Assembly (NCBI RefSeq): GCF_003946445.1
Contig: NZ_RHOF01000010.1
Span: 1-33,624 of the forward strand
Reading direction: 5' to 3'
Source of the DNA: Loigolactobacillus jiayinensis
GTDB taxonomy: Bacteria; Bacillota; Bacilli; Lactobacillales; Lactobacillaceae
Length of the DNA: 33,624 nucleotides
Shown: one piece after another, positions 33,572 to 33,624 of the stretch
Layout of the letters: the number at the start of each line of letters is the position of its first letter
Position numbering within the stretch: the first letter of the stretch is position 1
Notes under the pieces: model-generated
What the model saw: only the letters and a program-made list of their open reading frames with translations
What the model was told of the DNA's origin: nothing
Databases searched by the model: none
Translations under genes and position numbers: made by a program

Positions 33572-33624
33572 CTGGGATAGCTGGATTCGAACCAGCGCAT
33601 GACAGAGTCAAAGTCTGTTGCCTT
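33572..33624 (-). tRNA. tRNA-Gln (TTG), cut by the window edge
   Basis: The 3' 53 nt of a tRNA with anticodon TTG in loop CTTTGAC, T-arm GGTTCGAATCC and acceptor half TATCCCA with discriminator G. The 5' acceptor strand and most of the D-arm lie beyond base 33624. Confidence 0.9.

Noticed and set aside
1-33624. CRISPR arrays, insertion sequences, integrases, prophage genes
   Set aside because: No spaced repeats, transposase or integrase motifs, or terminal inverted repeats were found.

Overview
The window looks like chromosomal DNA of a low-to-moderate GC Lactobacillales bacterium, most likely a member of Lactobacillaceae. The evidence is the strong AGGAGG-type ribosome binding sites, tRNAs without an encoded CCA, a T-box leader, cre-like and PurBox-like sites, the relQ-nadK-rluD-mgtE gene order, and an OpuC/EgtU-type permease fused to its binding protein. 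I cannot name the species. There is no phage, insertion sequence, integrase or CRISPR array. Most of the window is ordinary chromosome, with one accessory-looking carbohydrate locus at the right end.

Layout. 1-2.3 kb: a leftward OmpR-type response regulator/histidine kinase pair. 2.6-3.4 kb: a HAD phosphatase. 3.4-7.4 kb: a leftward group of an OpuC/EgtU-type ABC importer (ATPase plus permease-binding protein fusion) and a flavoprotein disulfide reductase. 7.6-9.5 kb: a membrane GGDEF-EAL protein cut in two by a single in-frame TAA. 10.1-11.4 kb: an RclA-type flavoprotein. 11.8-15.6 kb: rlmA, guaC, a solitary cobT, and an orphan glucitol-type PTS IIA that lacks the expected histidine. 16.2-18.9 kb: a 6-phosphogluconolactonase-cutC pair, and msrB-msrA. 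19.1-22.9 kb: the relQ-nadK-rluD-mgtE operon, divergent from a CYTH-domain protein and spxH (22.9-24.6 kb). 24.7-26.4 kb: a T-box leader and an amino-acid permease. 26.5-33.2 kb: a leftward operon of two GH88 unsaturated glucuronyl hydrolases, a DUF2264/GH154 protein and an MFS transporter, with a divergent AraC regulator. 33.3-33.6 kb: a leftward tRNA cluster (Leu-CAA, Cys-GCA, Gln-TTG), cut by the window edge.

How the genes work together. Several genes concern thiol and oxidant stress: two disulfide-reductase flavoproteins, one of them RclA-like; MsrA and MsrB; the Spx adaptor SpxH; and possibly a low-molecular-weight-thiol importer. Alarmone synthesis (RelQ), NADP supply (NadK) and Mg2+ transport (MgtE) share one operon. 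The right-hand locus looks like a self-contained route for importing and hydrolysing uronic-acid oligosaccharides. It has no polysaccharide lyase and no PTS here, so it probably uses fragments made elsewhere. The features most worth following up are this uronide locus, the stop-interrupted GGDEF-EAL gene, the His-less orphan IIA, the EgtU-like importer with its leader hairpin and neighbouring reductase, and the T-box of unresolved specificity.
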